This document shows positions 47,419 to 56,030 of a stretch of 59,198 nucleotides of DNA, one piece after another (position 1 is the first letter of the stretch; the number at the start of each line of letters is the position of its first letter). A program made the translations under genes and the position numbers. Origin of the DNA: an uncultured Clostridium sp. (GTDB lineage: Bacteria > Bacillota > Clostridia > Clostridiales > Clostridiaceae); NCBI GenBank assembly GCA_900548455.1, contig URKQ01000019.1:1-59198 (forward strand). Direction: 5' to 3'. Below the pieces are notes generated by a model. That model did no database searches, was not told the DNA's origin, and saw nothing but the letters and a program-made list of their open reading frames with translations.

Positions 47419-47655
47419 TATAAATGTAAAATTTAGAATGTAAAATGTAAAATTGTTGTTGAAATTCCATTGGAATTTCTTCATTCATTTTTAACTCTTA
47501 ATTTTAAATTCTTAATTTGATGCTTATATTCACAACCTTCCCTAATGGGGGGTTGGAAGTGACCTGGTCCGTTAAGGAGAGATACTCAAAGGGAACCATA
47601 GGGTTCCTTTTGAAAAAGCCATAATAAAATAATCAAAAATATGAGGTGAAATATT
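47419..47655 (+). other. Intergenic region with candidate structured RNA
   Basis: After an AT-rich repeat-like stretch and the palindrome GAAATTCCATTGGAATTTC (47461-47479), two good hairpins appear. The first (47533-47555) pairs CAACC/GGTTG and CCC/GGG around TAAT. The second (47588-47611) is a 10-bp stem AAAGGGAACC/GGTTCCTTTT with loop ATAG. Between them lies a purine-rich single strand GTGACCTGGTCCGTTAAGGA. A small gene starts 44 nt later, so this may be a leader RNA or attenuator. I do not recognise a known class. Confidence 0.4.
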
Positions 47656-47844
47656 TTGGAAATACATATTTACTTAAAGAACAAAAAAGAACCTGAAATA
47701 TATATTGGTGATAGAATCGATATTCTTGATTTTAAGATGAACAATATAGAGTATAAACAAATTCGATGTTTTAAAAAAGGATTTAGCAAAAGTCAACTTA
47801 TCGAAAAATCTATAATTTCAAAAGTACAGACAATAACTAAATAG
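47656..47844 (+). CDS. Small protein, unknown
   Basis: A 62-residue basic protein from a TTG start, six bases behind GAGGTGA. It begins MEIHIYLKNKKEPEIYIGDR and seems beta-rich, then ends in a lysine-rich helix. No homologue is recognised. Its last codons lie inside a terminator stem shared with the convergent phosphodiesterase gene, which supports it being a real transcription unit. Confidence 0.5.
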   Translation: MEIHIYLKNKKEPEIYIGDRIDILDFKMNNIEYKQIRCFKKGFSKSQLIEKSIISKVQTITK

Positions 47845-47860
47845 TTATTGTCTGTATTTT
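47825..47860. terminator. Bidirectional terminator overlapping two convergent genes
   Basis: TACAGACAATAACT (47825-47838) and its exact complement (47843-47856) form a 14-bp stem with loop AAAT, followed by TTTT on the plus strand and flanked by TTTTGAAATT-type sequence on the other. The coding ends of both genes are inside the stem. Confidence 0.85.
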
Positions 47861-48379
47861 ATTTCCTTCCAAATCTTTGATTACAAAATTATTTTCATTT
47901 AAAATTCCGTAAGTATTTGGATTTCCACCCTTAGGTATAGAAATAGATCCTGGATTAATAATTTTTATTCCATTAACATTCTTTTCTCCAAGAATATGAG
48001 TATGTCCATGGATAATTATATCTCCTGCTTCTAAAGGTGGCATATTTTCTTCATTGTAAATATGTCCATGGGTTAAGAAAATTCTTTTCTCATTATAGAA
48101 AATAGTGGAGTAATCAGCCATCATTGGAAACTTCAATAGCATTTGATCAACTTCACTGTCACAGTTTCCTCTAACCGCTATTATTTTATCGCTGAAAGCA
48201 TTTAATAAATTAACTACCTCTTTAGGATTATACTCTAGTGGTAAATCATTTCTAGGACCATGATAAAGAACATCTCCTAATATAACTATATGAGTTCCCT
48301 CTTCTTTTTTGAAAACATCAATAGCTCTTTCAGTAAATGCTTTAGATCCATGTATATCAGAAAAAAATAAAATTTTCAT
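47837..48379 (-). CDS. YfcE-type metallophosphodiesterase
   Basis: A 180-residue calcineurin-like phosphoesterase of the YfcE/MJ0936 group. Metal ligands appear in FSDIHGSK, GDVLYHGPRN, GNCDSEVD, THGHIYN and HGHTHILGE. GNCD replaces the more common GNHD, as is normal for this group. It acts on phosphodiesters in vitro in known relatives; the natural substrate is uncertain. Its stop overlaps the convergent small gene by 8 nt. Confidence 0.9.
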   Translation of the reverse strand: MKILFFSDIHGSKAFTERAIDVFKKEEGTHIVILGDVLYHGPRNDLPLEYNPKEVVNLLNAFSDKIIAVRGNCDSEVDQMLLKFPMMADYSTIFYNEKRIFLTHGHIYNEENMPPLEAGDIIIHGHTHILGEKNVNGIKIINPGSISIPKGGNPNTYGILNENNFVIKDLEGNKIQTITI

Positions 48380-48489
48380 CGTATGCTCCTCAATCCATAA
48401 AGTTTATTTTATAAGTTGATTCTCATAGTTATTACAACTTATATATATTTAAATTATATTAATTTAAATATTTTGTCAAACAGCTTTAA

Positions 48490-48518
48490 TTGACAGCTAT
48501 TTCACAAAATTCTATAAT
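48490..48518 (+). promoter_or_regulatory. Promoter of the sensory hydrogenase operon
   Basis: Consensus TTGACA (48490-48495) and TATAAT (48513-48518) are 17 bp apart. This shows that coding does not start upstream of 48520 and supports the ATG at 48550. Confidence 0.85.
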
Positions 48519-48549
48519 TTATATATATGCAATAATTGGAGGAGTAACT

Positions 48550-48804
48550 ATGGTCGTTATCAATATTTGCGTGGGAAGCGCATGCTACGTTAAAGGTTCT
48601 CATGACATAATTAATCGACTAAAAGACTTAATTAAAAACAATGATTTGCAAAATGAAGTAGAATTAAAAGCTGCCTTTTGTCTTAACCACTGTACAGATG
48701 CTGTGTGTGCAATGGTTGATAATGAGCTTTATTCTTTAGATACTACTAATGTAGATGAGTTTTTCAACAAAACCATAAAGGAGAAGATTGAATTATGCAA
48801 GTAA
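48550..48804 (+). CDS. Thioredoxin-like [2Fe-2S] ferredoxin
   Basis: An 84-residue protein with the NuoE/HydC-type cluster ligands C-x4-C (ICVGSACYVKG) and C-x3-C (CLNHCTDAVC; both C-x3-C and a further Cys are present). GGAGGAG precedes the ATG. It overlaps the hydrogenase-like gene by 10 nt, so it probably passes electrons to or from that protein. Confidence 0.88.
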   Translation: MVVINICVGSACYVKGSHDIINRLKDLIKNNDLQNEVELKAAFCLNHCTDAVCAMVDNELYSLDTTNVDEFFNKTIKEKIELCK

Positions 48805-50501
48805 TGAACTTTTCATCAGCTAATTGTAAAAACTGTTATAAATGCGTAAGAACTTGCACTGTAAAAGCAATTGAAGTTCTAAATGATCAAGCTAAAATTC
48901 AAGAAAATAAATGTATTGCTTGTGGTCATTGTCTTGTGGCCTGTCCTCAAAATGCACGTCATGTACTATCTGATGTAGAAAAAGTAAAGGAAGCTTTAAG
49001 CAGCCATAAAAAGGTTATAGCTCAATTAGCTCCTGCCTTTAGAGGTGTTTTTCGCTACCCTAATAAGTTAATTACTGCTTTAAAAAATATTGGCTTTGCA
49101 CAGGTTGAGGAAGTATCCATAGGAGCAGAATTAGTTAGTGAAGAATATGAAAAAATTATAAATTCTAGCTCTTCCACTGAATTTATTACTAGCTGTTGTC
49201 CATCTGTAGTATTGCTTATAGAAAAATATTATCCTGAGTTAATTCCCTTACTTCTACCTGTAGACTCACCTATGATAGCTCATGGAAAGAGTATTAAAGA
49301 AAGAGAAGAAAATTCCTTTACAGTTTTTATTGGTCCTTGCATTTCAAAAAAATGTGAAGTGTTAATAGATAACAATGAAAATATAGTTAATGCAGTTTTA
49401 ACCTTTGATGAAATTAATGAGTATCTTATAAATGAAGGCATTGATTATACTATTTTGTCTGATAGTGAAGTGGATTATAGTGGTACATCTCGAGGTGACA
49501 GATATCCTGTTGTTGGTGGAATTCTTAATGCAATAAGACCTACAATAGATAAGAAAAATTTAGATTTAATAAGAGTTCATGGACTAGAGAATTGTATTGT
49601 TGTTTTAAAAGAACTTCTTAATAAAAATATTAAGAATGTTTGCATAGAATTAAGTGCTTGCAATGAAAGCTGTTTAGGCGGACCTGGAATTCATACTGAT
49701 GATGAATCAACATATATCAGGCTTCAAAGAATTCAAAAGTATTTAAAGGATAGTACAAAACCATGTAAGATAGTTAACATTCCAAAAAACTCTTTGAATT
49801 TATCACGGACATACAAAAACAAAAAAATTGAAATGTTAATACCAAGTGAAGATAAAATGAAAACAATCCTACATCAAATGGGGAAATACACACCTTCTCA
49901 AGAATTAAATTGTGGAGCCTGTGGCTATAACACCTGTCGTGAAAAAGCTGTTGCTGTATATAATGGAATGTCACAAGTAGAAATGTGCGTACCCTATATG
50001 CGTTCACTAGCTGAAAGTATGAATATAGAAATATTTAAAAACTCTCCTAATGCTATATTAATAATAGATCATAACCTTTTAATTAAAGAAATTAATCCTG
50101 CAGGTAGATCTATGTTTTTAAAAAATATCGATAACCATGTTATAGGTCTTCCTATCACTGATATTATTCCTGATGAAGACTTTCAAAAGGTTATATCTAC
50201 CAAGGAAGATATTTTAAGATCAAAAGTATTTTATAACAAGCTAAATTTTCATGGTTATAAAAGTATAATTCATATAAGGAATCATTCTTGTTTGCTTGTA
50301 ACCTTTACCGATATAACAGACGAAGAAAATAGAAAATTAGAACTTGCAGATTTAAAAATTAAAGCTTTAGATGTAACCCAATCTATAATTAATAAGCAAA
50401 TGAGAGTTGCCCAAGAAATTGCCAGTTTATTAGGTGAAACCACTGCAGAAACAAAAGTTGCAATCTTAGATCTTAAAAATGTATTAGAAAAGGATAAATA
50501 A
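48795..50501 (+). CDS. PAS-containing sensory [FeFe]-hydrogenase
   Basis: A 568-residue protein. Two 4Fe-4S ferredoxin motifs come first (CKNCYKCVRTC and CIACGHCLVACP), then an [FeFe]-hydrogenase H-cluster domain with altered motifs: L1 TSCCPSV, L2 GPCISKKCE and L3 ELSACNESCLGGPG. A four-cysteine Fe-S domain (CGACGYNTC...MC) and a PAS domain (about 410-510) follow. This matches the HydS-like, group C sensory hydrogenases that sense H2 rather than produce it in bulk. The next gene, 1 nt away, is a PP2C phosphatase, presumably the output. Confidence 0.9.
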   Translation: MQVMNFSSANCKNCYKCVRTCTVKAIEVLNDQAKIQENKCIACGHCLVACPQNARHVLSDVEKVKEALSSHKKVIAQLAPAFRGVFRYPNKLITALKNIGFAQVEEVSIGAELVSEEYEKIINSSSSTEFITSCCPSVVLLIEKYYPELIPLLLPVDSPMIAHGKSIKEREENSFTVFIGPCISKKCEVLIDNNENIVNAVLTFDEINEYLINEGIDYTILSDSEVDYSGTSRGDRYPVVGGILNAIRPTIDKKNLDLIRVHGLENCIVVLKELLNKNIKNVCIELSACNESCLGGPGIHTDDESTYIRLQRIQKYLKDSTKPCKIVNIPKNSLNLSRTYKNKKIEMLIPSEDKMKTILHQMGKYTPSQELNCGACGYNTCREKAVAVYNGMSQVEMCVPYMRSLAESMNIEIFKNSPNAILIIDHNLLIKEINPAGRSMFLKNIDNHVIGLPITDIIPDEDFQKVISTKEDILRSKVFYNKLNFHGYKSIIHIRNHSCLLVTFTDITDEENRKLELADLKIKALDVTQSIINKQMRVAQEIASLLGETTAETKVAILDLKNVLEKDK

Positions 50502-50502
50502 A

Positions 50503-51678
50503 ATGAGAAAGTATTATTTAGATATTGCTACAATGAGTATGAATAAATTTGGCGAAGAACTATGCGGTGACAATGTAGAAATAGCCAATATTAAAAATGG
50601 TAAAATAGTTGTTATGTCAGATGGACTAGGAAGTGGTGTTAAAGCAAATATTTTAGGTACTTTAACTTCTAAAATTGCAGTTACTATGTTAAAAGAAGGA
50701 GCTACCATTGATGAAACAATCGATACAATAATAAATACCCTACCAGAATGTCATATTAGAAAACTGGCCTACTCAACATTTACCATTGTGAGAATTAAAA
50801 ATAATGGAGAAGTATACATGGTAGAATATGATAATCCTCCTGTATTTTTGTTTAGAAACAATCGCCAATGTGACATAAAAAAGGAGCATAGAGTTGTAAA
50901 TGGGAAAACAATATATGAAAGTAGATTCTATATGAATGAAGGCGATAGTCTAATTATAATAAGTGATGGAGTTGTTCATGCTGGTGTAGGTGGACTTCTT
51001 AATTTAGGTTGGGAATGGGAACATATAAATCATTATCTTACTAATTTACTTCATCATGAACTACTTTCACAGAATATATGTAATCAACTACTTAGCACTT
51101 GTAGTGATCTATATCAAAATAAACCAGGTGATGATACTACAGTTGTTACGGTAAAAGTAAAAAAAGAAGAACATATTTCTATTTTTACTGGTCCTCCAAA
51201 AAACCCAAATGATGATAAAGTATTAATAGATTTAATAAAAACTGCAAAAGGTAAAAAAATAATATGTGGTGGAACTACTGCTAATATAGTTTCAAAAGCT
51301 TTTAATACACCTATAGAAGTTGATCTTACACATTACTCTGCTGACGTTCCACCCATGGGTTATATGGATGGAATCGACCTAGTAACAGAAGGACTTCTTA
51401 CTTTAAACAGAGTGAAAGATATTTTAAGGGAGTATGTAGAAAATAAAACCCCTGCCCTTTCATTAAAGTTAAATGAAGGTTTAGATGGAGCTTCTAAATT
51501 AGCATCAATACTTATAAAAGAAGGAACTTCTATAAGTTTATACGTAGGCCAAGCCGTAAACCCTGCCCATCAAAATCCTTCCTTTCCACAGGAGTTTAAT
51601 ATGAAGATTAAAATAGTTACTGAAATAGAACGCTTATTAATAAGTCTTGGCAAACATGTGGAAATAACTTATCTTTGA
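50503..51678 (+). CDS. SpoIIE-type PP2C serine/threonine phosphatase
   Basis: A 391-residue SpoIIE-family phosphatase. Metal-binding motifs are MSDGLGSGVKAN (about 42-53), IIISDGVVHAG and GDDTTVVTV. About 170 further residues follow the phosphatase domain and contain CGGTTANIVSKA and a region I cannot name. It is translationally linked to the sensory hydrogenase and probably converts redox/H2 state into dephosphorylation of an anti-sigma-factor antagonist or another protein. Confidence 0.9.
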   Translation: MRKYYLDIATMSMNKFGEELCGDNVEIANIKNGKIVVMSDGLGSGVKANILGTLTSKIAVTMLKEGATIDETIDTIINTLPECHIRKLAYSTFTIVRIKNNGEVYMVEYDNPPVFLFRNNRQCDIKKEHRVVNGKTIYESRFYMNEGDSLIIISDGVVHAGVGGLLNLGWEWEHINHYLTNLLHHELLSQNICNQLLSTCSDLYQNKPGDDTTVVTVKVKKEEHISIFTGPPKNPNDDKVLIDLIKTAKGKKIICGGTTANIVSKAFNTPIEVDLTHYSADVPPMGYMDGIDLVTEGLLTLNRVKDILREYVENKTPALSLKLNEGLDGASKLASILIKEGTSISLYVGQAVNPAHQNPSFPQEFNMKIKIVTEIERLLISLGKHVEITYL

Positions 51679-51693
51679 TCTTGAAAAATAACT

Positions 51694-51726
51694 AAGGCTC
51701 CAATAAATGGAGCCTTAATTATTTTT
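51694..51726 (+). terminator. Terminator of the hydrogenase operon
   Basis: AAGGCTCC (51694-51701) pairs with GGAGCCTT (51709-51716), followed by AATTATTTTTATTT. Confidence 0.85.
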
Positions 51727-51749
51727 ATTTACCTGTTTAGCATAACTTC

Positions 51750-51780
51750 TATATTCTATCACTTTATTTTGCTACAGAGC
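51750..51780 (-). repeat. 31-bp repeat, right copy
   Basis: Exact reverse complement of 47388-47418. It ends one base before the last codon of the 51781 gene, between that gene and the hydrogenase terminator. Confidence 0.85.
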
Positions 51781-52437
51781 TTAGTTATTTATATTTACCT
51801 TTAAACTTTTCTTTTTGCTCAAATAAACATAACCACTCAATAAAATCAAACCTACAACTATTACATTAAGTACAATTAGAAATGCACATAATGAGAAAAA
51901 TTCTTCTGGTAATACAGTAATTATAGGATCTAATCTTGGATCAAAGATCCACTTATTGTTGTTAAATAAAAGCTTATGGAACAAGGTAAAAAAGAAATCA
52001 AAATTACTGCTGACAATTAGTATTATTAATAATGGCACTGATACTAATGAAATTGATATATATTTCAAGTATTTAAAATCTTTAAATCTTTTATTATAAA
52101 AAATAATTAATAAACACAATAATATAAATGTTACTACCATAACTTTTTCAGCTAGATTATATAACTGCTTTACTTCATAAAAATGTATTGCGCCATCTTC
52201 AGAGTATTCCATAGATGGTAACTGAAATTCCTTTTCATCATTAAATAGATAATCGATTATGTAAGAATAGTTTTCAATAACTGTTTTTTTGTCATAACCA
52301 CTATCTTCAATTATGTCAAATTTATTTATGCTAGTATAATAAATTGGTTTAGCTTTTGTTACAATGATAGTTGAAAGCAATAATAAAAATATAAATGCTA
52401 AAATTGTTATTAAAACATTAGTGAACACCTTTTTCAA
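51781..52437 (-). CDS. TIGR01906/DUF1461-like integral membrane protein
   Basis: A protein of about 218 residues with an N-terminal membrane helix, an extracytoplasmic loop of about 80 residues (IYYTSINKFDIIEDSGYDKK ... EDGAIHFYEVKQ), and three more helices. The loop pattern, with SEDGAIHFYEVKQLY before the second helix, matches the TIGR01906 membrane family of Firmicutes, whose role is unknown. TTG 52437 follows GGGTGGG; the upstream TTG at 52455 lies in the ribosome site itself. Confidence 0.8.
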   Translation of the reverse strand: MKKVFTNVLITILAFIFLLLLSTIIVTKAKPIYYTSINKFDIIEDSGYDKKTVIENYSYIIDYLFNDEKEFQLPSMEYSEDGAIHFYEVKQLYNLAEKVMVVTFILLCLLIIFYNKRFKDFKYLKYISISLVSVPLLIILIVSSNFDFFFTLFHKLLFNNNKWIFDPRLDPIITVLPEEFFSLCAFLIVLNVIVVGLILLSGYVYLSKKKSLKVNINN

Positions 52438-52542
52438 AAACAACCCACCCTTCAATAATTATTATATATATTTCGATATATATAACATATATACATATTA
52501 TTACATTTTTCTTTAAATTTTAAACAATTATCAAATAATTAT

Positions 52543-52571
52543 TTGTAATGAAATTTTTGCTGTAGTATAAT
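52543..52571 (+). promoter_or_regulatory. hemA promoter P1
   Basis: TTGTAA (52543-52548), 17 bp, TATAAT (52566-52571). It would leave a leader of about 115 nt. Confidence 0.65.
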
Positions 52572-52624
52572 TGCAATGTTATAATTATCCTATAAACTAA
52601 CTACATAGGTTTAAATAAGACTAA

Positions 52625-52653
52625 TTGTAACATATAAATTATTATACTATAAT
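52625..52653 (+). promoter_or_regulatory. hemA promoter P2
   Basis: TTGTAA (52625-52630), 17 bp, TATAAT (52648-52653). It has the same boxes and spacing as P1, 82 bp closer to the gene. Confidence 0.65.
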
Positions 52654-52695
52654 GTGATTTATATTTAAAATGTAGTTTTACACAAGGAGGTCGAC

Positions 52696-53943
52696 ATGAT
52701 TCACTTAATTGGTATTAAAAGAGAGTTGAATACTACATGCAGAAGTCTACTCTCCATATCTCCCCAAATTATAGATGATATTATATTAAATATAAAATCA
52801 ACACTATGTCCGGAAGTTGTTATAATAAATACATGTAATAGAACTGAATTTTACTTAAATTCGAATTGTACTAAAGAAGTTATAATTACTAAAGTTTTTT
52901 CTATATTAAACTGGCCTAAAAATTTTGAAGATTATATTTTTTATTCTTCTGACAAAAAAGCTATACAACACTTGTTTGAAGTTAGTTGTGGATTTCACTC
53001 TAAGATATTAGGAGAAGATCAAATTCTAGGTCAAATAAAAGATTCCTATTTAAAAAGTTGTGAGTTAAATGCAATTAAAGGTGATTTTCACAAATTATTC
53101 GCCCTAGCATTATGCTGCGGAAAAGAATTTAAAAATAAAACTAAACTATATACAGTTCCCGTTTCATATTCTTCTATAGCTGCTAAACAAGCTTTAATGA
53201 ATGGTTCTAAAAATATAGCTATAGTTGGGCTTGGAAAGATGGGGATTCTTACCCTTAATTACTTAGTAAATAAAGATATAGAAAAAATATATATCTTAGG
53301 TAGAAATACAGAAAAAATAGAAAATACCCTTGAAACACTAAAATATTCTTATTTGATAAATAAAAAAATATTTGTACATAAAATCGATGATAAAAAAGAA
53401 ATTTTTAACAAAGTTGAATCTATAATATGCTGTACTTCTTCTCAAACTCCAATTATATGTAAAAGTGATTTATCTAATCACCCTTTATCTATTTTTGACT
53501 TATCTTTACCTGCAAATGTAAATAAAGATTGTCTAGAGCTTAATTGCTTAAAATTGTACGATTTAGATAATTTGCAACATGTTGATTTAGATAATAAACT
53601 ATTAAGAAAAGAAGTTATGGAAGAAAACAGGTGTATTATTTTAAAATATATGTCTGAATACAGTAATTATTTAAGAATTAAATCTATTACCCCTGTAATA
53701 AAAAGATTAAAAAAAAGTAGTCAATGCAATTCAGATGATCATTTTAAAACATACAAAAATAAACAATACACTAAAAATGCAGAAGATCTTGCTGAAACAT
53801 TAATATCAAGTACTTCTAATACTTATGTTAACAAAGCTATTGAAGTTTTAAAAGAAGAAGCCGTTAATGATCATGGGGACTTTGAAAAAACCTATGAAAT
53901 AATTAAACGTATATTTTTAACAGGAGGATGTAAAAATGAATAA
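52696..53943 (+). CDS. hemA: Glutamyl-tRNA reductase
   Basis: Reduces glutamyl-tRNA to glutamate-1-semialdehyde, the first committed step of tetrapyrrole synthesis by the C5 route. The catalytic cysteine is in INTCNRTEFY (about 50). GEDQILGQIKDSY and the NADPH Rossmann motif AIVGLGKMG follow. The C-terminal dimerisation arm is present. AAGGAGG precedes the ATG. It overlaps hemL by 8 nt. It is separated by 7 kb and opposite strand from hemC/hemD/hemB. Confidence 0.95.
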   Translation: MIHLIGIKRELNTTCRSLLSISPQIIDDIILNIKSTLCPEVVIINTCNRTEFYLNSNCTKEVIITKVFSILNWPKNFEDYIFYSSDKKAIQHLFEVSCGFHSKILGEDQILGQIKDSYLKSCELNAIKGDFHKLFALALCCGKEFKNKTKLYTVPVSYSSIAAKQALMNGSKNIAIVGLGKMGILTLNYLVNKDIEKIYILGRNTEKIENTLETLKYSYLINKKIFVHKIDDKKEIFNKVESIICCTSSQTPIICKSDLSNHPLSIFDLSLPANVNKDCLELNCLKLYDLDNLQHVDLDNKLLRKEVMEENRCIILKYMSEYSNYLRIKSITPVIKRLKKSSQCNSDDHFKTYKNKQYTKNAEDLAETLISSTSNTYVNKAIEVLKEEAVNDHGDFEKTYEIIKRIFLTGGCKNE

Positions 53944-55216
53944 TAAAGAAATCTTTGATGAAAGTAAAAAGTATATACCTGGTGGAGTAAATAGTCCTGT
54001 TCGTGCACTTAAAGATATGGGATTAACACCACCTATTATAAAATCAGGAAAAGGATCTAAAATCTATGATGAAGAGGGAAATGAATATATAGACTTTGTA
54101 GGAGCTTGGGGCCCTATGATATTAGGACATGGCTATCCTACTGTAGTAGAAGCTATTGAAACTACTTGCAAAGAAGCTATAGCTTTTGGAGCACCTACAA
54201 AGTTAGAACTTGATTTAGCCAAACTTATTTGCACTACTTCAAAAATTGATATGATAAGAATGGTTAACTCTGGAACCGAAGCAACTATGAGTGCAGTAAA
54301 ACTTGCTAGAGGATATACTCATAGAGATAAAATCGTTAAATTTGCAGGTTGCTACCATGGTCACTATGATGGTTTCTTAGTTAGTGCTGGATCAGGGGTT
54401 ATGACATGTGGCATCCCTGGAAGTGCTGGTATTCCTGAAGAACATATTAAGCATACAATTGTAGCTAAATATAATGACATTGATAATTTAAGAGAAATTT
54501 TCTCTGCCTATAAAAATGAAATTGCTTGTGTAATAATCGAACCTATTGCTGGTAACATGGGTGTAGTTAAGCCTTCTGAAACCTTTATGGCTGAACTTAA
54601 TAAACTATGTCATGAAAATGGAACTTTACTTATTTTTGATGAAGTTATGTGTGGATTTAGAATTGCATACGGCGGAGCACGTGAAATATTTAAAGGCGTT
54701 ACCCCAGACTTAATTACCTATGGAAAAATTATAGGTGGAGGCTTACCTTGTGGAGCTTATGGTGGAAGAAAAGAAATTATGGAATTATTAGCTCCTTTAG
54801 GCCCAGTTTATCAAGCTGGAACCATGTCAGGTAATCCAGTTGTAATGGCTGCTGGCCTTGCTGCTGTTAAAGAATTAAATAATCATAGTGAAATTTATGA
54901 CCATATAGAAGAAATCGGAAAAATGTTAGAGACCGGTATGTACAAAATAGCGGAAAATAATAAATTCAATATAGTTATTAATAGAGTTGGTGGCATGATG
55001 ACTGTTTTCTTTACAGATTCAAAATCAGTTGAAAACTACGAGGATGCATCAAATTGTGATCAAGCTACCTTTAAAAAATATTATATTCACATGTTAAACC
55101 ATGGTATCAACTTACCACCATCTCAATTTGAAGCAATGTTCTTATCAAAATCTCATACAAAAGACGATGTTGAAAAATTCTTAATGGCTTTTGATAAATT
55201 TTGTTCAATGCAATAA
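53936..55216 (+). CDS. hemL: Glutamate-1-semialdehyde 2,1-aminomutase
   Basis: A PLP enzyme of 426 residues that makes 5-aminolevulinate. The N-terminal KYIPGGVNSPVRA, the GAWGPMILGHG motif and the PLP lysine in LITYGKIIGGGLP are diagnostic. It is coupled to hemA and ends in a terminator. Its product feeds HemB encoded by the riboswitch operon. Confidence 0.96.
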   Translation: MNNKEIFDESKKYIPGGVNSPVRALKDMGLTPPIIKSGKGSKIYDEEGNEYIDFVGAWGPMILGHGYPTVVEAIETTCKEAIAFGAPTKLELDLAKLICTTSKIDMIRMVNSGTEATMSAVKLARGYTHRDKIVKFAGCYHGHYDGFLVSAGSGVMTCGIPGSAGIPEEHIKHTIVAKYNDIDNLREIFSAYKNEIACVIIEPIAGNMGVVKPSETFMAELNKLCHENGTLLIFDEVMCGFRIAYGGAREIFKGVTPDLITYGKIIGGGLPCGAYGGRKEIMELLAPLGPVYQAGTMSGNPVVMAAGLAAVKELNNHSEIYDHIEEIGKMLETGMYKIAENNKFNIVINRVGGMMTVFFTDSKSVENYEDASNCDQATFKKYYIHMLNHGINLPPSQFEAMFLSKSHTKDDVEKFLMAFDKFCSMQ

Positions 55217-55225
55217 ATATAATAA

Positions 55226-55258
55226 GGCTCTGTGTGTGTAATTGCATACAGAGCCCTA
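55226..55258. terminator. Terminator after hemL
   Basis: GGCTCTGT (55226-55233) pairs with ACAGAGCC (55248-55255). It lies between convergent hemL and the 55264 gene and probably serves both. Confidence 0.75.
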
Positions 55259-55263
55259 TTATA

Positions 55264-55731
55264 TTATTTTCTTTTTTTATGAATTTTTTTACCTACTAGA
55301 TATCCTAGCATAATACCACTACCAAGTGCTATTAATGATTTTACTTTTTCAAACCTAACTTCAGCATCAGTGACAGGTTTAACATTATTAATTATTATTG
55401 TATCTTGCTCATCTTTCTTATCATCTGTTGTTGGGTATAAAAAAGCTCCTACTAAACATAAATGATTGATTCTTTCTTCTGAAAAATTATTAGAAAGATC
55501 TTGAAGTGTACTTAAAAAATAATCTTTATCCCACTTATCTTCTTCTTCAAGTTTTTTATTATCATGAACTTCAAATAGTCCATCTACATAGTCTTTAGCA
55601 TAATTTAAAGCATTCATTATTTTTTCAGAATTTCCTGGTTCAACCCTAAGATATTCAATTATTGCTTTCCTTACTTCAGACACATCATTTAATTTTACGG
55701 CTTCCTCAATTAAATTCAAACTAATTTCCAT
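55264..55731 (-). CDS. Hypothetical protein with C-terminal membrane helix
   Basis: A 155-residue acidic protein, helix-rich over residues 1-120, with a C-terminal hydrophobic helix GSGIMLGYLVGKKIHKKRK ending in basic residues, as in a tail-anchored protein. I do not recognise the family. It is a single gene convergent with hemL. Confidence 0.65.
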   Translation of the reverse strand: MEISLNLIEEAVKLNDVSEVRKAIIEYLRVEPGNSEKIMNALNYAKDYVDGLFEVHDNKKLEEEDKWDKDYFLSTLQDLSNNFSEERINHLCLVGAFLYPTTDDKKDEQDTIIINNVKPVTDAEVRFEKVKSLIALGSGIMLGYLVGKKIHKKRK

Positions 55732-56030
55732 GATACTTTCTCCCTTCCATATAAATTTTATACAAAATTATATTATTAATTCAATGAATTGAACATTTCC
55801 TGTACATAATACACAACTATACTTTAACCATTATTATATATTTAATCCAGACAAAATTCAATGAATATTTAGTTATATAAATGTTTCAATTATTTAACTA
55901 TGTATTTAATTGATAAAATCAATAATTTTTAAGATATCTATTTACAAGCTATATCATTTAAATATTTATGGAATAATATATATTGTAACCTATATATTAT
56001 TATGTAACATAAAGGTAAGGAGGTTTTAAT
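55732..56030. other. AT-rich intergenic region before the patatin remnant
   Basis: About 300 bp with no supported ORF. It includes the strong AAGGAGG site (56017-56023) of the broken patatin gene and presumably its promoter. Confidence 0.5.

Noticed and set aside
48490..48549. Upstream extension of the [2Fe-2S] ferredoxin frame
   Set aside because: The extension contains the TTGACA/TATAAT promoter, and a good GGAGGAG site serves the ATG at 48550.
47388..51780. Composite transposon carrying the hydrogenase operon
   Set aside because: The inverted repeats are exact, but there is no transposase and no target duplication that I could find, so only the repeats are annotated.
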